A stretch of 64,000 nt of DNA from Macrosoma leucophasiata (taxonomy: Eukaryota > Arthropoda > Insecta > Lepidoptera > Hedylidae): contig JAWQUS010000011.1 of assembly GCA_036365455.1 (NCBI GenBank), positions 5,972,001 to 6,036,000 of the forward strand. The letters are read 5' to 3'. Shown here one piece after another: positions 11,669-22,283 of the stretch. Both the position numbers and the translations under genes were made by a program. A model generated the notes under the pieces. It saw only the letters and a list, made by a program, of their open reading frames with translations. It did no database searches and was not told the DNA's origin. Numbering within the stretch: the stretch's first letter is position 1; every line of letters starts with the position of its first letter.

Positions 11669-12058
11669 TTAAATTATAAACCCACTTTGAATTTTGTTGC
11701 AAACTAAAACAATCCCTGCTATCGAAATTTTCGCGGCCATGCACACCACATAAGTAGGATGACTTTCATTTCGTATCAGCACCATGATCGTAATAACACA
11801 AAAAATAGGAATAACAATATTCCATCCACGCCACCAAAATAAATAATCCACAAGAGATATGCAATCGAACTTCTGATCAGGATTTTTTTGATCTATCAGT
11901 GAACCTTTTTCGCCACAAAGCCATAAAGAAATGAGGAAATAGAAACAGACGACAGCCGCGTGTCGACGGGAAAACATAATAAAGGGGCAGAGTTTACGAA
12001 TGTAAGAAGTAATCTTGGAGACAAAGTATTTGTACATCACACAAGTATGTATTTGCAT
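11669..12058 (-). CDS. Uncertain 129-codon ORF with three hydrophobic stretches
   Basis: I do not recognise this protein. From the first Met it has hydrophobic runs at about residues 34-48, 80-95 and 100-120, with a charged loop near residues 50-63. An alternative start at Met29 (MFSRRHAAV) puts the first hydrophobic run at the N-terminus. It lies outside the recognised repeats, but there is no promoter, splice-site or homology support. It could be a chance frame or an exon remnant of a membrane protein. Confidence 0.15.
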   Translation of the reverse strand: MQIHTCVMYKYFVSKITSYIRKLCPFIMFSRRHAAVVCFYFLISLWLCGEKGSLIDQKNPDQKFDCISLVDYLFWWRGWNIVIPIFCVITIMVLIRNESHPTYVVCMAAKISIAGIVLVCNKIQSGFII

Positions 12059-12197
12059 GTGCTTCGATAGAATAAAATAACATTATCTTTGAAATACTGA
12101 GTGTATACATACAATTATGCGCGCTTTCGTTTGCCTAAGTCAGGGATGAGTCCAATATTTCTTGGTGAGGGTCTAAATTGTGCATAAATATCTCTCA

Positions 12198-12551
12198 AAG
12201 CGCGCATGGCCCCGCGGCTCGTGTAGATCATAAGCGATCTACTTGGTTAAGCGATACGGGCGCGGTCGGGTGTGTGATGGGTGACCGCTAGTAACAAATT
12301 AAAATGCGCGTTTCTGTGCTTCGGCGGGCACGTTAAGTCATCGGTCCCGGTTGCTATCGATAGATAGCAGTCGTTAAACCTCGTCGGAGGCCTTATGGGC
12401 GGTTTGAAAAACATCCGACAGCGGGTTAGCCACTAACCCGTATCTCCACCAACCCGCATTGGAGCAGCGTGGTGGAGTAAGCTCCAGGCCTCCCCAAAAA
12501 GGGGAGAGACTCGTGCACCAGTGAGACGTATAATGTGTTGCTATTATTATT
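12198..12551 (+). mobile_element. SINE-5S copy: 5S-rRNA-derived SINE (SINE3-like), head of the tandem array
   Basis: Starts AAGCGCGCATGGCCCCGCGG. About 50 nt in it has GGTTAAGCGATACGGGCGCG followed by GTGATGGGTGACCGC. This order and spacing correspond to box A, the intermediate element and box C of the 5S rRNA internal promoter (TFIIIA/pol III). The body contains TGCTATCGATAGATAGCA and ends TGTTGCTATTATTATT. In other copies the end is GGGTTGCCATTATTATT, so the tail is an ATT microsatellite. The first 780-bp unit follows directly. Confidence 0.75.
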
Positions 12552-13328
12552 TCTCTCGTCAGCACGGGGTCCAATTTGAACCCCGGACCTTTGTCAGGCT
12601 TGCGCGGGGACATAGGGGGTCCAACACGTAGAGGCCCTTTCGAGAATTTTGATCTACTTTGTAATGGGTTATATTCGGCGGGACCTCTCTCTGACTGCAT
12701 CAATAGTTAATACAGGCACAGACAGACCCCGCAGAATATAATGGGACTATTGTAATGATAAGTGATTCGCCAAATTTTGGGCTATGTGGGTGAACTGGGG
12801 GGACTAGGTGGCTGGGCCTATGGAGTGAGATCCGGCACCTGCCTATATTTAACATCTCACATTATCGAATCCTACTTTAGGCAGGTGGTGACTCGCCTCT
12901 CCTTGGTGGGCCCCCCAAACAGCCAACCCGATGGTCGACGGGGGGCAACACTGTTGAGAGAGGCTGGGGGTGTCGAGAGGTGTGGCCCCGGTTTCACCAT
13001 CACGAGCGAGTAATCTCGAGCTCGGAGCGGGCTTCCCCGCTATTATGCCTTTAGACACTTCCACCCCAGAGTGTATGGCTCTTCCAGAAATTTAGACAAC
13101 AGCCTATTATATCAATTTCTGCAAATGCCATACCTCTAGCGCCCCACTCTGACCGGCCAATGAAGGCAAGCCAGAGGTGAGAGACCTGATGCTCTGTCCG
13201 GCCGTACCTCTGTGTGGCGGACGAGGCGGAGCCCAGTTCTCTCGGAGGAACTCGAGATGATGGTAGGGGGTGGTGTCGCTACTCACCAACAGCTCGCCAC
13301 AAGCTGCTCTGCCCCCTCTATTATTATG
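12552..13328 (+). repeat. 780-bp tandem unit A
   Basis: First of four head-to-tail units, each starting TCTCTCGTCAGCACGGGGTC. It is GC-rich compared with its surroundings. It ends in CTGCTCTGCCCCCTCTATTATTATG, a short ATT tract before the next unit. Its palindrome near 13073-13133 is weaker than in the other units. The short overlapping frames on both strands (83 and 71 codons) show no domain and are probably open only because the copies are young. Confidence 0.9.
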
Positions 13329-14113
13329 TCTCTCGTCAGCACGGGGTCCAATTTGAACCCCGGACCTTTGTCAGGCTTGCGCGGGGACATGGGGGGTCCA
13401 ACACGTAGAGGCCCTTTCGAGAATTTTGATCTACTTTGTAATGGGTTATATTCGGCGGGACCTCTCTCTGACTGCATCAATAGTTAATACAGACACAGAC
13501 AGACCCCGCAGAATATAATGGGACTATTGTAATGAAAATGACTTGCCAAACTTTGGGCTATGTGGGTGAACTGGGGGGACTAGATGGCTGGGCCTATGGA
13601 GTGAGATCCGGCACCTGCCTATATTCAACATCTCACATTATCGAATCCTACTTTAGGCAGGTGGTGACTCGCCTCTCCTTGGTGGGCCCCCCAAATAGCC
13701 AACCCGATGGTCGACGGGGGGCAACACTGTTGAGAGAGGCTGGGGGTGTCGAGAGGTGTGGCCCCGGTTTCACCATCACGAGCGAGTAATCTCGAGCTCG
13801 GAGCGGGCTTCCCCGCTATTATGCCTTTAGACACTTCCACCCCCGAGTGTATGGCTCTTGCAGAAATTTAGACAACAGCCTATTATCTAAATTTCTGCAA
13901 ATGCCATACCTCTAGCGCCCCACTCTGACCGGCCAATGAAGGCAAGCCAAAGGTGAGAGACCTGATGCTCTGTCCGGCCGTACCTCTGTGTGGCGGACGA
14001 TGCGGAGCCCAGTTCTCTCGGAGGAACTCGAGATGATGGTAGGGGGTGGTGTCGCTACTCACCAACAGCTCGCCACAAGCTGCTCTGCCCCCCTTATTAC
14101 TATTATTATTATG
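13329..14113 (+). repeat. 780-bp tandem unit B
   Basis: 785 bp, closely matching unit A. The hairpin at 13849-13909 is best formed here. The ATT tract at the 3' junction is longer than in A (about 14093-14112). Differences from C and D include GATGGCTGGGCC and CGACGGGGGGCAAC. Confidence 0.9.
13849..13909. other. Perfectly paired hairpin in unit B (also in C and D, weaker in A)
   Basis: GTATGGC (13849-13855) pairs with GCCATAC (13903-13909). After a 4-nt/4-nt internal loop, GCAGAAATTTAGA (13860-13872) pairs with TCTAAATTTCTGC (13886-13898) around a 13-nt loop. The equivalents are 14635-14695 and 15414-15474 (one fewer pair). In unit A (13073-13133) the right arm is changed to TATCAATTTCTG and only eight inner pairs survive. 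Confidence 0.75.
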
Positions 14114-14892
14114 TCTCTCGTCAGCACGGAGTCCAATTTGAACCCCGGACCTTTGTCAGGCTTGCGCGGGGACATGGGGGGTCCAACACGTAGAGGCCCT
14201 TTCGAGAATTTTGATCTACTTTGTAATGGGTTATATTCGGCGGGACCTCTCTCTGATTGCATCAATAGTTAAAACAGACACAGCCAGACCCCGCAGAATA
14301 TAATGGGACTATTGTAATGAAAAGTGATTTGCCAAACTTTGGGCTATGTGGGTGAACTGGGGGGACTAGCTGGCTGGGCCTATGGAGTGAGATCCGGCAC
14401 CTGCCTATATTCAACATCTCACATTATCGAATCCTACTTTAGGCAGGTGGTGACTCGCCTCTCCTTGGTGGGCCCCCCAAACAGCCAACCCGATGGTCGA
14501 CAGGGGGCAACACTGTTGAGAGAGGCTGGGGGTGTCGAGAGGTGTGGCCCCGGTTTCACCATCACGAGCGAGTAATCTCGAGCTCGGAGCGGGCTTCCCC
14601 GCTATTATGCCTTTAGACACTTCCACCCCCGAGTGTATGGCTCTTTCAGAAATTTAGACAACAGCCTATTATCTAAATTTCTGCAAATGCCATACCTCTA
14701 GCGCCCCACTCTGACCGGCCAATGAAGGCAAGCCAGAGGTGAGAGACCTGATGCTCTGTCCGGCCGTACCTCTGTGTGGCGGACGAGGCGGAGCCCAGTT
14801 CTCTCGGAGGAACTCGAGATGATGGTAGGGGGTGGTGTCGCTACTCACCAACAGCTCGCCACAAGCTGCTCTGCCCCCTTATTATTATTATG
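14114..14892 (+). repeat. 780-bp tandem unit C
   Basis: 779 bp. It shares with unit D the variants CTAGCTGGCTGGGCC and CGACAGGGGGCAAC, which are absent from A and B, so C and D are the most recent duplication. The hairpin is at 14635-14695. Confidence 0.9.
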
Positions 14893-15678
14893 TCTCTCGT
14901 CAGCACGGGGTCCAATTTGAACCCCGGACCTTTGTCAGGCTTGCGCGGGGACATGGGGGGTCCAACACGTAGAGGCCCTTTCGAGAATTTTGATCTACTT
15001 TGTAATGGGTTATATTCAGCGGGACCTCTCTCTGACTGCATCAATAGTTAATACAGACACAGACAGACCCCGCAGAATATAATGGGACTATTGTAATGAA
15101 AAGTGATTTGCCAAACTTTGGGCTATGTGGGTGAACTGGGGGGACTAGCTGGCTGGGCCTATGGAGTGAGATCCGGCACCTGCCTATATTCAACATCTCA
15201 CATTATCGAATCCTACTTTAGGCAGGTGGTGACTCGCCTCTCCTTGGTGGGCCCCCCAAACAGCCAACCCGATGGTCGACAGGGGGCAACACTGTTGAGA
15301 GAGGCTGGGGGTGTCGAGAGGTGTGGCCCCGGTTTCACCATCACGAGCGAGTAATCTCGAGCTCGGAGCGGGCTTCCCCGCTATTATGCCTTTAGACACT
15401 TCCACCCCCGAGTGTATGGCTCTTTCAGAAATTTAGACAACAGCCTATTATCTAAATTTCTGCAAATGCCATACCTCTAGCGCCCCACTCTGACCGGCCA
15501 ATGAAGGCAAGCCAGAGGTGAGAGACCTGATGCTCTGTCCGGCCGTACCTCTGTGTGGCGGACGAGGCGGAGCCCAGTTCTCTCGGAGGAACTCGAGATG
15601 ATGGTAGGGGGTGGTGTCGCTACTCACCAACAGCTCGCCACAAGCTGCTCTGCCCCCTTATTATTATTATTATTATTA
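14893..15678 (+). repeat. 780-bp tandem unit D (last unit)
   Basis: Nearly identical to unit C. It ends in the longest microsatellite of the array, TTA repeats at 15657-15678, after which only TCTCTC of a would-be fifth unit is seen before unrelated sequence starts at 15685. The hairpin is at 15414-15474. Confidence 0.9.
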
Positions 15679-15684
15679 TCTCTC

Positions 15685-16222
15685 AAATCAATTTAAAAAC
15701 GGAACTGGCTGTTTGTTCCCCGTGTTTTCTATAGAACACTTTTTTTTTTAATTGAATCATAAAGGTTTTTTTTCCTTTGTGATTCATACCGAAAAAAATC
15801 GAATTTATATCAACATTCTTTGCTGACATTCTGAATGTATTGGAAAATGAATATTATATATTCATAATGTCGCATTGAGGTGGTTCAGTGGCGCGCAACA
15901 AATAATCGAAGTTTCCAAATGAAAATAACGGCTCATTGAATTCGACAAATATAATGTCGGATGCACAATGGCCGGCATATGAATGTGACGTTCTTTATTC
16001 CTTACGACTATCAGGTTGTTCAGTCCATAGCTATATAAGATATTATAATATAATATATTGTAATATATATATTATAATATTTTTTTACATCTATATAAGA
16101 TGTAAAAAATTAAGAGGATGATGTATGGTTGTTAGGATTTTGTAGCCTCTCCTACAAGTAACTCATATTATTATAGTTTCGCTATGACTTAGTCAGTCTG
16201 TCCATAGTTTAGCTTTTTGGAA
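15685..16222. other. Unassigned AT-rich sequence with a short palindrome
   Basis: A hairpin TTTTTTACATCT / AGATGTAAAAAA (16081-16109, 5-nt loop) sits beside a TATAATAT-rich near-palindrome (16035-16080). No gene is seen. Confidence 0.5.
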
Positions 16223-16365
16223 TGAAGGTGCATGCAGTTCACATTGATGTTAAGTGATGAATGCAGCCTATAGACATCTACAAAAAACCATGGGTCAAAA
16301 TGCAAATGCCTTGCCACCCCTGAGACCTCAGGTGTTATGTCACTGTGATAGTTATTACGGGGCCA
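16223..16365 (-). mobile_element. SINE-A fragment
   Basis: Minus-strand 3' part: GCATGCAGTTCACATTGATG, the CTATAGACATC block, and TGAGACCTCAGGTGTTATG. It is diverged and 5' truncated. Confidence 0.6.
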
Positions 16366-16445
16366 ATATAACTGACATTATTATTTTCATAGGTGATTAA
16401 CAAGCGATAATGATAGTATAAAATCTTTGCTTTTAAGTGCCTTTG

Positions 16446-16648
16446 CGCATTTGACCGCTGGCCGCATTGTTCCAAGATATTTTATATGGAAGTACGCGCA
16501 TTATGTGGCCAGCCGTTGGCGGCCATGTATTGGCCGCGCGACCAACAAGAACATCGCAACCCAACATGCGGCTGTTTAGCCGCATTTTTCCCTCGCGCAC
16601 TTAACGCTCTGGCCGCTGGCCGCGCGGCTAGCGGCCTAATGCGCGGGG
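16446..16648. mobile_element. Candidate MITE with GGCCGC-rich ends
   Basis: GCGCATTTGACCGCTGGCCGC (16446-16466) faces its imperfect reverse complement GCGGCTAGCGGCCTAATGCGC (about 16625-16645). GGCCGC or GGCGGCC motifs recur inside both ends, giving a GC-rich island in AT-rich DNA. Repeated subterminal motifs are typical of transposase-binding sites. No clear target duplication is visible. Confidence 0.45.
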
Positions 16649-16849
16649 CCACTAATGAGGACCCATGGCACCCTGCTAGCAACATTGTTTTTGCAGTCTG
16701 TATAATGTATATCTGCACTGTTTCGGTGCAAATGCAGGCGTGAAATTATTAAAGATCATGAGCCTAATGCAGTGGCGCAAATGCACCACTAATTAAACTG
16801 CATCTAGTAAAAATAATGATAGTAATAAAACATTGAATCATCTTCTCGA

Positions 16850-17492
16850 TATATAAAATTCTCGTGTCACAATGTTAGTTACCATACTCCTCCGAAACGG
16901 TGGGACCGATTCTCATCAAATTTTGTGTACCTATTGGGTAGGTCTGAGAATCGGCCAACATTATTTTTTTTTCATAAAAGGCTATTACACGACACGGTAT
17001 TCAGGGTCCGGGTCAGAAAGGGTGGGCGTGCCCTCGCGCCGGTTTGCCGCTTATTACACTATCCGGTCGACAGAGCCCTAACTCAGTCACAGTTCAAACA
17101 TGAACAGTATGGAAACTACGTACAAAACGTTGAAACGGCGCAATCACACAAACATGCACATATAAAGCGGTTCTCGCGGTGCTGCTGCTCCGAGTCACTC
17201 GCTACTCGAGCGTCGATGCGCATGTTTGTGTGAGTGTGCCGTTTTGAAAGTTTTGTACGTAGTTTCCATACTGTTCATATTTGTACTGTGTGTAGTTAGG
17301 GCGTTAGGCTGACCGGAGCGGTCGCCCTAATAAGGACCCGAACTCCCTAAATGTTATTACACTACCCTGACCCTTGCTATCGTACCCTGAATACCGTAAT
17401 GGTAAGGTGATTCACTAAATGTTTTATTTTGATTTTTGGTAATTTATTTTTTTATGCCTCTAAGGCATACGAAGTTCGTCGGGGCAGCTAGT
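16850..17492 (+). mobile_element. Helitron-like element carrying a foldback insert
   Basis: The left part (AAAATTCTCGTGTCACAATG, GGGACCGATTCTCATC) and the right end (CGAAGTTCGTCGGGGCAGCTAGT) look like one Helitron-like repeat. A foldback (16995-17400) sits between them. The 3' CTAG end is shared with the elements at 26616, 42747 and 47222. Confidence 0.55.
16995..17400. mobile_element. Foldback MITE with GGTATTCAGGGT inverted ends
   Basis: The outer ends are ACGGTATTCAGGGTCCGG (left) and ACCCTGAATACCGT (right). Internally, AGCCCTAACTCAGTCACAG to CACACAAACATGCACAT (17073-17160) is nearly the reverse complement of 17217-17305, leaving a ~56-nt spacer. A related right end alone lies at 37383-37433. 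The transcript could form a long hairpin. Confidence 0.65.
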
Positions 17493-18128
17493 ATTAATAT
17501 AATATCAAGCACTTTGTCATCTATCGATCCAAAGCAAAGTGTAGCGACGTGTACAGTAATGTTAAATTAATATTGAAATGTATTCATGTAATGTGAATAT
17601 ATTTGGTGTTGTCACCTATTAATCAAATGGAAAGTGTAGTCATGTGTGGACAAGACAAGCTTTGACCAATTTAGCATGAGGTGCGTTTCCAAAGACCTGC
17701 CAATTAGGACGGGATAGTCGAAAATCACAACGATTTGCTGATTTTACCGATCGTGAATATCTTTGGGGAAACAGTGGACGTCTTTTGACGCCGAATGATC
17801 TTTTTGATGAGTCTAAAATTATATCTAGTTTAAATGTTCTAGTGTATAAAGCGCTTTCGGATTAGATAAAAAGACGTAGGTATTAAATTACGGCTGTAAA
17901 ACGGCTAGAAACAGGGCCGTGTTGCATTGCGGCGGATCAGCGATTAGTATGATTGTCATTGCGATACGTTCTCCAAAATAATTGTCTTCAATTTAACCTT
18001 ACTTTTTTATATTTAGCCTCATTGTATCTTTATTAAATGGAAATAGGGTGTTCATACATTTTTTACATTATGTCAAATTATATTAAACCTATGACAAAAA
18101 ACATACAGATAATTATATAATAACAATC
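17493..18128. other. No recognisable feature
   Basis: AT-rich sequence without a motif that I recognise. Confidence 0.4.
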
Positions 18129-18308
18129 CTTTTGACGTGACAACGTCTTAAATTAGGTTGCGGCTCGGAGTCACTCATGAAAAAGTGTAACGCCCGGTAA
18201 CGTAACGATGAGTCACCGAACGAGAGAGAGGCCTGCCGCACCGGCGAATGCCTTTCTACCGAGAAAAAGACGTTGTCACGTAAAATCTTCGCCCGCAAAA
18301 CCGACTTT
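18129..18308. mobile_element. MITE with ACGTGACAACGTCTT inverted ends, copy 1
   Basis: ACGTGACAACGTCTT (18134-18148) faces AAGACGTTGTCACGT (18267-18281). A conserved flank AAAATCTTCGCCCGCAAAACC follows, shared with the copy at 31010. Internal TCATGAAAAAGTGTAACGCC is the same in all three copies. Confidence 0.7.
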
Positions 18309-19537
18309 TTTTTAATTATAGTATTTATGTATTAATTGCCATGTGTCTAAATGTTGTCAAGGAACGTAGAAACTAGTATATTATCATCACCGATATTTTT
18401 CAACCTTAAGTTTGAGAATTTAAAAACTACAGCCAGGTACATAAGCTATACTTTACTAATATATATTTAATGACAATTCCACCGATATATCTACAAATAT
18501 ATACTCCTAATCAAGATCAACTGGTTCCTTCGAGAGAGATAATACCTAATGGGTAATAATGAAGCATACTCGAATCCTCCACAATCCAGTTTAATATAAT
18601 TCAGTTTCCCGGGAACAGAATAAATCTAGCTCGAGTCAAATCTAAATTATATGATAGTTTCTGTGTACTAGCTAAATTCGATTTTAAGGGCAAACCTTAG
18701 ACAACTATTTGAGTATGAGCGAGCCCTTTTAATAAGTTAAAATTGAGTTTAGATCAAATATGTGTCTCAGACGGTGTCGGGACTTGGCGATCCCACATGA
18801 CCACTTTTGGAGGTGAACTCTTCCGCTAGAAAAATGGCGGTAAGTGCTATTGAGATATTTTCGTTTATCCAAAATTACCACTTAAGGAGTTCGGTAATCA
18901 GCTTTGAGATGGCAATAGGCTCGCTCTACCTATTACATAGGACAAAACTAACAGAAAAACGTCACTGTTTGCTTGTAGGTGTGCTTGAATGTATGCCTCC
19001 ACCACTACCTTCCCCGTGGAATACGGGCGTGAAGTTATGTACCTACCTTTTATTTTCCCCTTCAACCCATCGCAGTCGCTGCACCGTGCTCTGGATAGTT
19101 GTCTGGTAGTTGTCTGGCTCTTTTAGCAATAAGACCGCCATTTGTACTTTGCTTCTTTTGTCTTACTACTATGTATTTTACTTGGTGTACAATAAAGAGT
19201 AATTTTGTTGTTGTTGCATATACTTTTACTTCTACAAATACTTCAAAACTAAATTTGCCAATTCAGACCAGCCATTAGACTAGCTTACTGCTAACCTAAC
19301 CAGCTAAACTAACGACATGTCTCATGACATTACCAATGTGTCTCCTCACAAAACAAGATAAAACACGAATGTGTAACCTTCCGGTGACAAACCAAGTAAG
19401 AAATTCCGGTAAAAGAGGAAACTATAGGTCCAATACATATGGCATACACAACACATAGCTACACATAATCTGCAGGACGGGTTCCTAGAGAAACATTGAA
19501 GAAAATTCCCCAAACGCACCAGACGACAAGATCATGC
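18309..19537. other. Unassigned; SINE-T tail-like piece near 18970-19055
   Basis: Positions 18995-19055 resemble the SINE-T 3' end (TGAATGTATGCCTCCACC, ATACGGGCGTGAAGTTATG). The rest shows nothing recognisable. Confidence 0.35.
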
Positions 19538-19779
19538 AGTAATAACATAGATAACCTCCAATAGATACCGCATTCAGGGCAACCGGCGCTCACAACACAT
19601 TAGTGCATTTTGTTAGCATAGAACGCAATGCTCAAAATCGCGACGCTGCTGACAGCCAATCACAGCGATTTAGTTACGTCTCCCGCTACCCCCGCGTACC
19701 TCAAAGAACGGTGAACACGAATCCGAACAAATATTCACTAATGCGGTATCTATTGGCGGTGATCTGTGAGTAATAACAT
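19538..19779. mobile_element. MITE with 11-bp target-site duplication
   Basis: The identical direct repeat AGTAATAACAT flanks the element (19538-19548 and 19769-19779). Inside it, inverted ends share CCAATAGATACCGCATT perfectly (19558-19574 and 19740-19756), with looser pairing to the very edge (AGAT.ACC). The element proper is ~220 bp. A target duplication of 9-11 bp fits a Mutator-like (MULE) origin; that assignment is an inference. Confidence 0.75.
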
Positions 19780-20031
19780 GCCCCTCGAACAGGATATTCT
19801 GATGTATCGTATAATAAACAAATATGAGACTTTTGCTGGACAGTAGAGGAACAGATTTTCAGTTACACTGAATAATATATTCTGGTTGAAAGTATACATA
19901 AAATAATGTCACTAGGATATGATGTATTCCTGTTATAAAGATATAAATGAGAACAAAAGTTACTTACATGAATTGATTTCGTCTGATGGTATCCAAATAT
20001 GAATGGCAATTGATTATTATTAATTACTTTT

Positions 20032-20318
20032 ACTGGTGGTAGAGCTCCAGTGACGGAGCTCGCGGGCGTAGGCACCACCGCATTACCTAATATACTTGCC
20101 GCTAAATGGTAGTGTTCAACACTATCGTGTTCCGGTCAGGTGGTAATGTACGGCTCTGTAATTTCCGGCACAGAGGCATAAGACCTTAGGCCTTAGGAGT
20201 GGTTATGCATCTGCATTTTGGCCTTGGTCTTTGTGTAAGTGTCTATAGGCTGCAGTCATCACTTAACATCAATGTGAACTGCATGCTTGTTTACCACTTC
20301 CATTACATAAAAAAAATA
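20032..20318 (+). mobile_element. SINE-A copy, full length
   Basis: Complete from TACTGGTGGTAGAGCTCCAG to CACTTCCATTACATAAAAAAAA. It is close to the family consensus. Confidence 0.8.
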
Positions 20319-22283
20319 TATATATATAATAATAATTAATTACGTTTTGAAGAAAGAGAGCTAAGAAACGGTGAAAATTAAATTTGGATTGCATTTCTAA
20401 GTGACGCATGAGTTGCAATTCCTATCAAATGAGTCAAAATGAAATTACTACGGTGAAAATGCAACACAAAGTTTAAAAAAACAAATATGAGACTTTTGCA
20501 GAGAAATACCTAGATTAGAAGAGAGAAAATATCTAGATTTACGAGTCTTAGTCTTATTTATGTCCAAATTATCAACACAACCAAAGCGAAAACAGAAGAG
20601 AAATAAGAAAGTCAGTTGCTAATTCAGTTATCAAGTTATACCTACATCCTTCAGCAACATTAAACCAACCAAATTCCAGTTAGAAATTCGTTAGTAGATA
20701 CGCAATCACAGCTGGCTAGGACCTGAAATTACATATCTGAGCACGGATAACTTCCACTGAAATAGTATCCACGAGCCATATTTAATATCAAACACAATCA
20801 GGCAACTGAAGCAGGCGCATGGAGGTAATCTGCACTAGGAATGCAATATTCCGAGCGTTGTTATTACGAAAGTCCCACTGTCGGCTAAATGCATCGAGGG
20901 CAAGATACATTGCCGCCTCCGCATATTGCACGTTTGACCATGTTTACACAGAACAAGCGACGTACGACCTGGGGAATGTATTAATAGTGGACGTATGGGT
21001 CACTTAGTATAAAGTTTAGGCAGAGAGGATCTTGTAACCATGTGTATTCCACACAAGGGTTGTTCCTATAACTTGTGGCTAAAACAGCGCACCTATTTGT
21101 CAAATGTTTGAAATGCAAACGTAGCCTCGGCGATTTTGAATGTTCAACAAGTTCGCTATCTTAAAATTTAGTTCTGCAAATAATACAAAGCTAAACCTAT
21201 CAACGTCATAGTTAGGTTGATAACAATGGATTCGATATCGAAACTGTACCATATGAACCATTACCCGAATAAACATGCTACTCGGAGACTTGAGCAAAGT
21301 CAGAGTTAAGGAATGTTTTGAACGAAATTTTGATAAGTACAAACAAAACAAAATATAAGTAATGTATGGAGAAAATTCAGGACTTAGGAATAGCACACGC
21401 GCCCAATTGTTGATTTTATGACTACAATACCTTCTAAAATAAAGAGACGCACTAAACTTAAATGAAGTACAATCACGATTATCAATTGGAAAATGTACTA
21501 TATCCGTCACTGATTTACGAAAAACTACAAATCAAGTAGATTAAACTCATCCTGTCCTATTTGAAGCAACTCTTACTCAATTTTCTCAAAACAATTATGG
21601 CGATGGGAAACGCAAAACAAATCAGCTAAACGACATTTCACAATACGAAATCTAGAAAGCGAAGACACGACCAGCAACTCAAGTATGCGTCACCAACAAA
21701 TAACTCAAACAGGGAAATGATGGAAGATTTTCGTGGTCCACGCAAATGATTCAATTATGTCGGCAAATTAAAATTCAAGTTGTTCGCTCGAGCTGGGGAA
21801 AATTGTCGGCGTTGTTCAGACGCGACAAGATAATCCAAGAAGACAGCAGTGTGAGACTGCGATTCTACTGTAGCTATAATGGATTTAGGAAGCGGATACA
21901 ATTTATAGTGATGATGAAAAACGATTTCAATAGTAAGTTTCTTATAATGTGTGTTTATACCGCTACTGAAGGCCGAGCTTACTTAACTTATTTACTTTCA
22001 AATGCAAAAATAATTTACTCCCCGGGACCGAAAGTAAATTTTAAAGACCGTCGTATAGGGTTCTGTGTAGACACAGGAGTAGCAGTAGTAGTATTGAGCT
22101 TCTTTAAAGTGCAGACATCGCGTGTAACAAATAGTTGTTAAACGTTTAAGTGATGATAGTACTATAACGCAATGTTGTAAGTCTACCCAAAATCCTTAAA
22201 CGATGGACATATTTCTGGCTGAACAATAAAGTAGGGATCGCGATCTAAGATAGATTAATCGGGAAATCGAAGTTTGGACCGAA
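20319..22283. other. No supported gene; two unassigned frames
   Basis: A 136-codon minus frame (21100-21510) and a 131-codon plus frame (21746-22141) are open, but neither shows a domain, signal peptide or repeat motif. I rate both as probable chance. Confidence 0.35.

Noticed and set aside
12198..12300. A genuine 5S rRNA gene
   Set aside because: Only the internal promoter region is similar. The 5' and 3' ends of 5S are absent, and the sequence is a dispersed repeat with several copies.
12762..15630. Conserved 60-94-codon frames on both strands of every 780-bp unit
   Set aside because: They overlap each other antisense, have no domain, and stay open because the copies are nearly identical and GC-rich. 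Repetition is not evidence of coding.
12552..15678. CRISPR array or centromeric satellite
   Set aside because: Units are ~780 bp without short repeats and spacers, and only four units are present. The insect context excludes CRISPR.
18807..19109. 100-codon plus frame
   Set aside because: It ends in SINE-T-like tail sequence, with no motif and no splice or promoter support.
21100..22141. Two ~130-codon frames on opposite strands
   Set aside because: No recognisable domain. Length is within what AT-rich noncoding DNA of this size can give.
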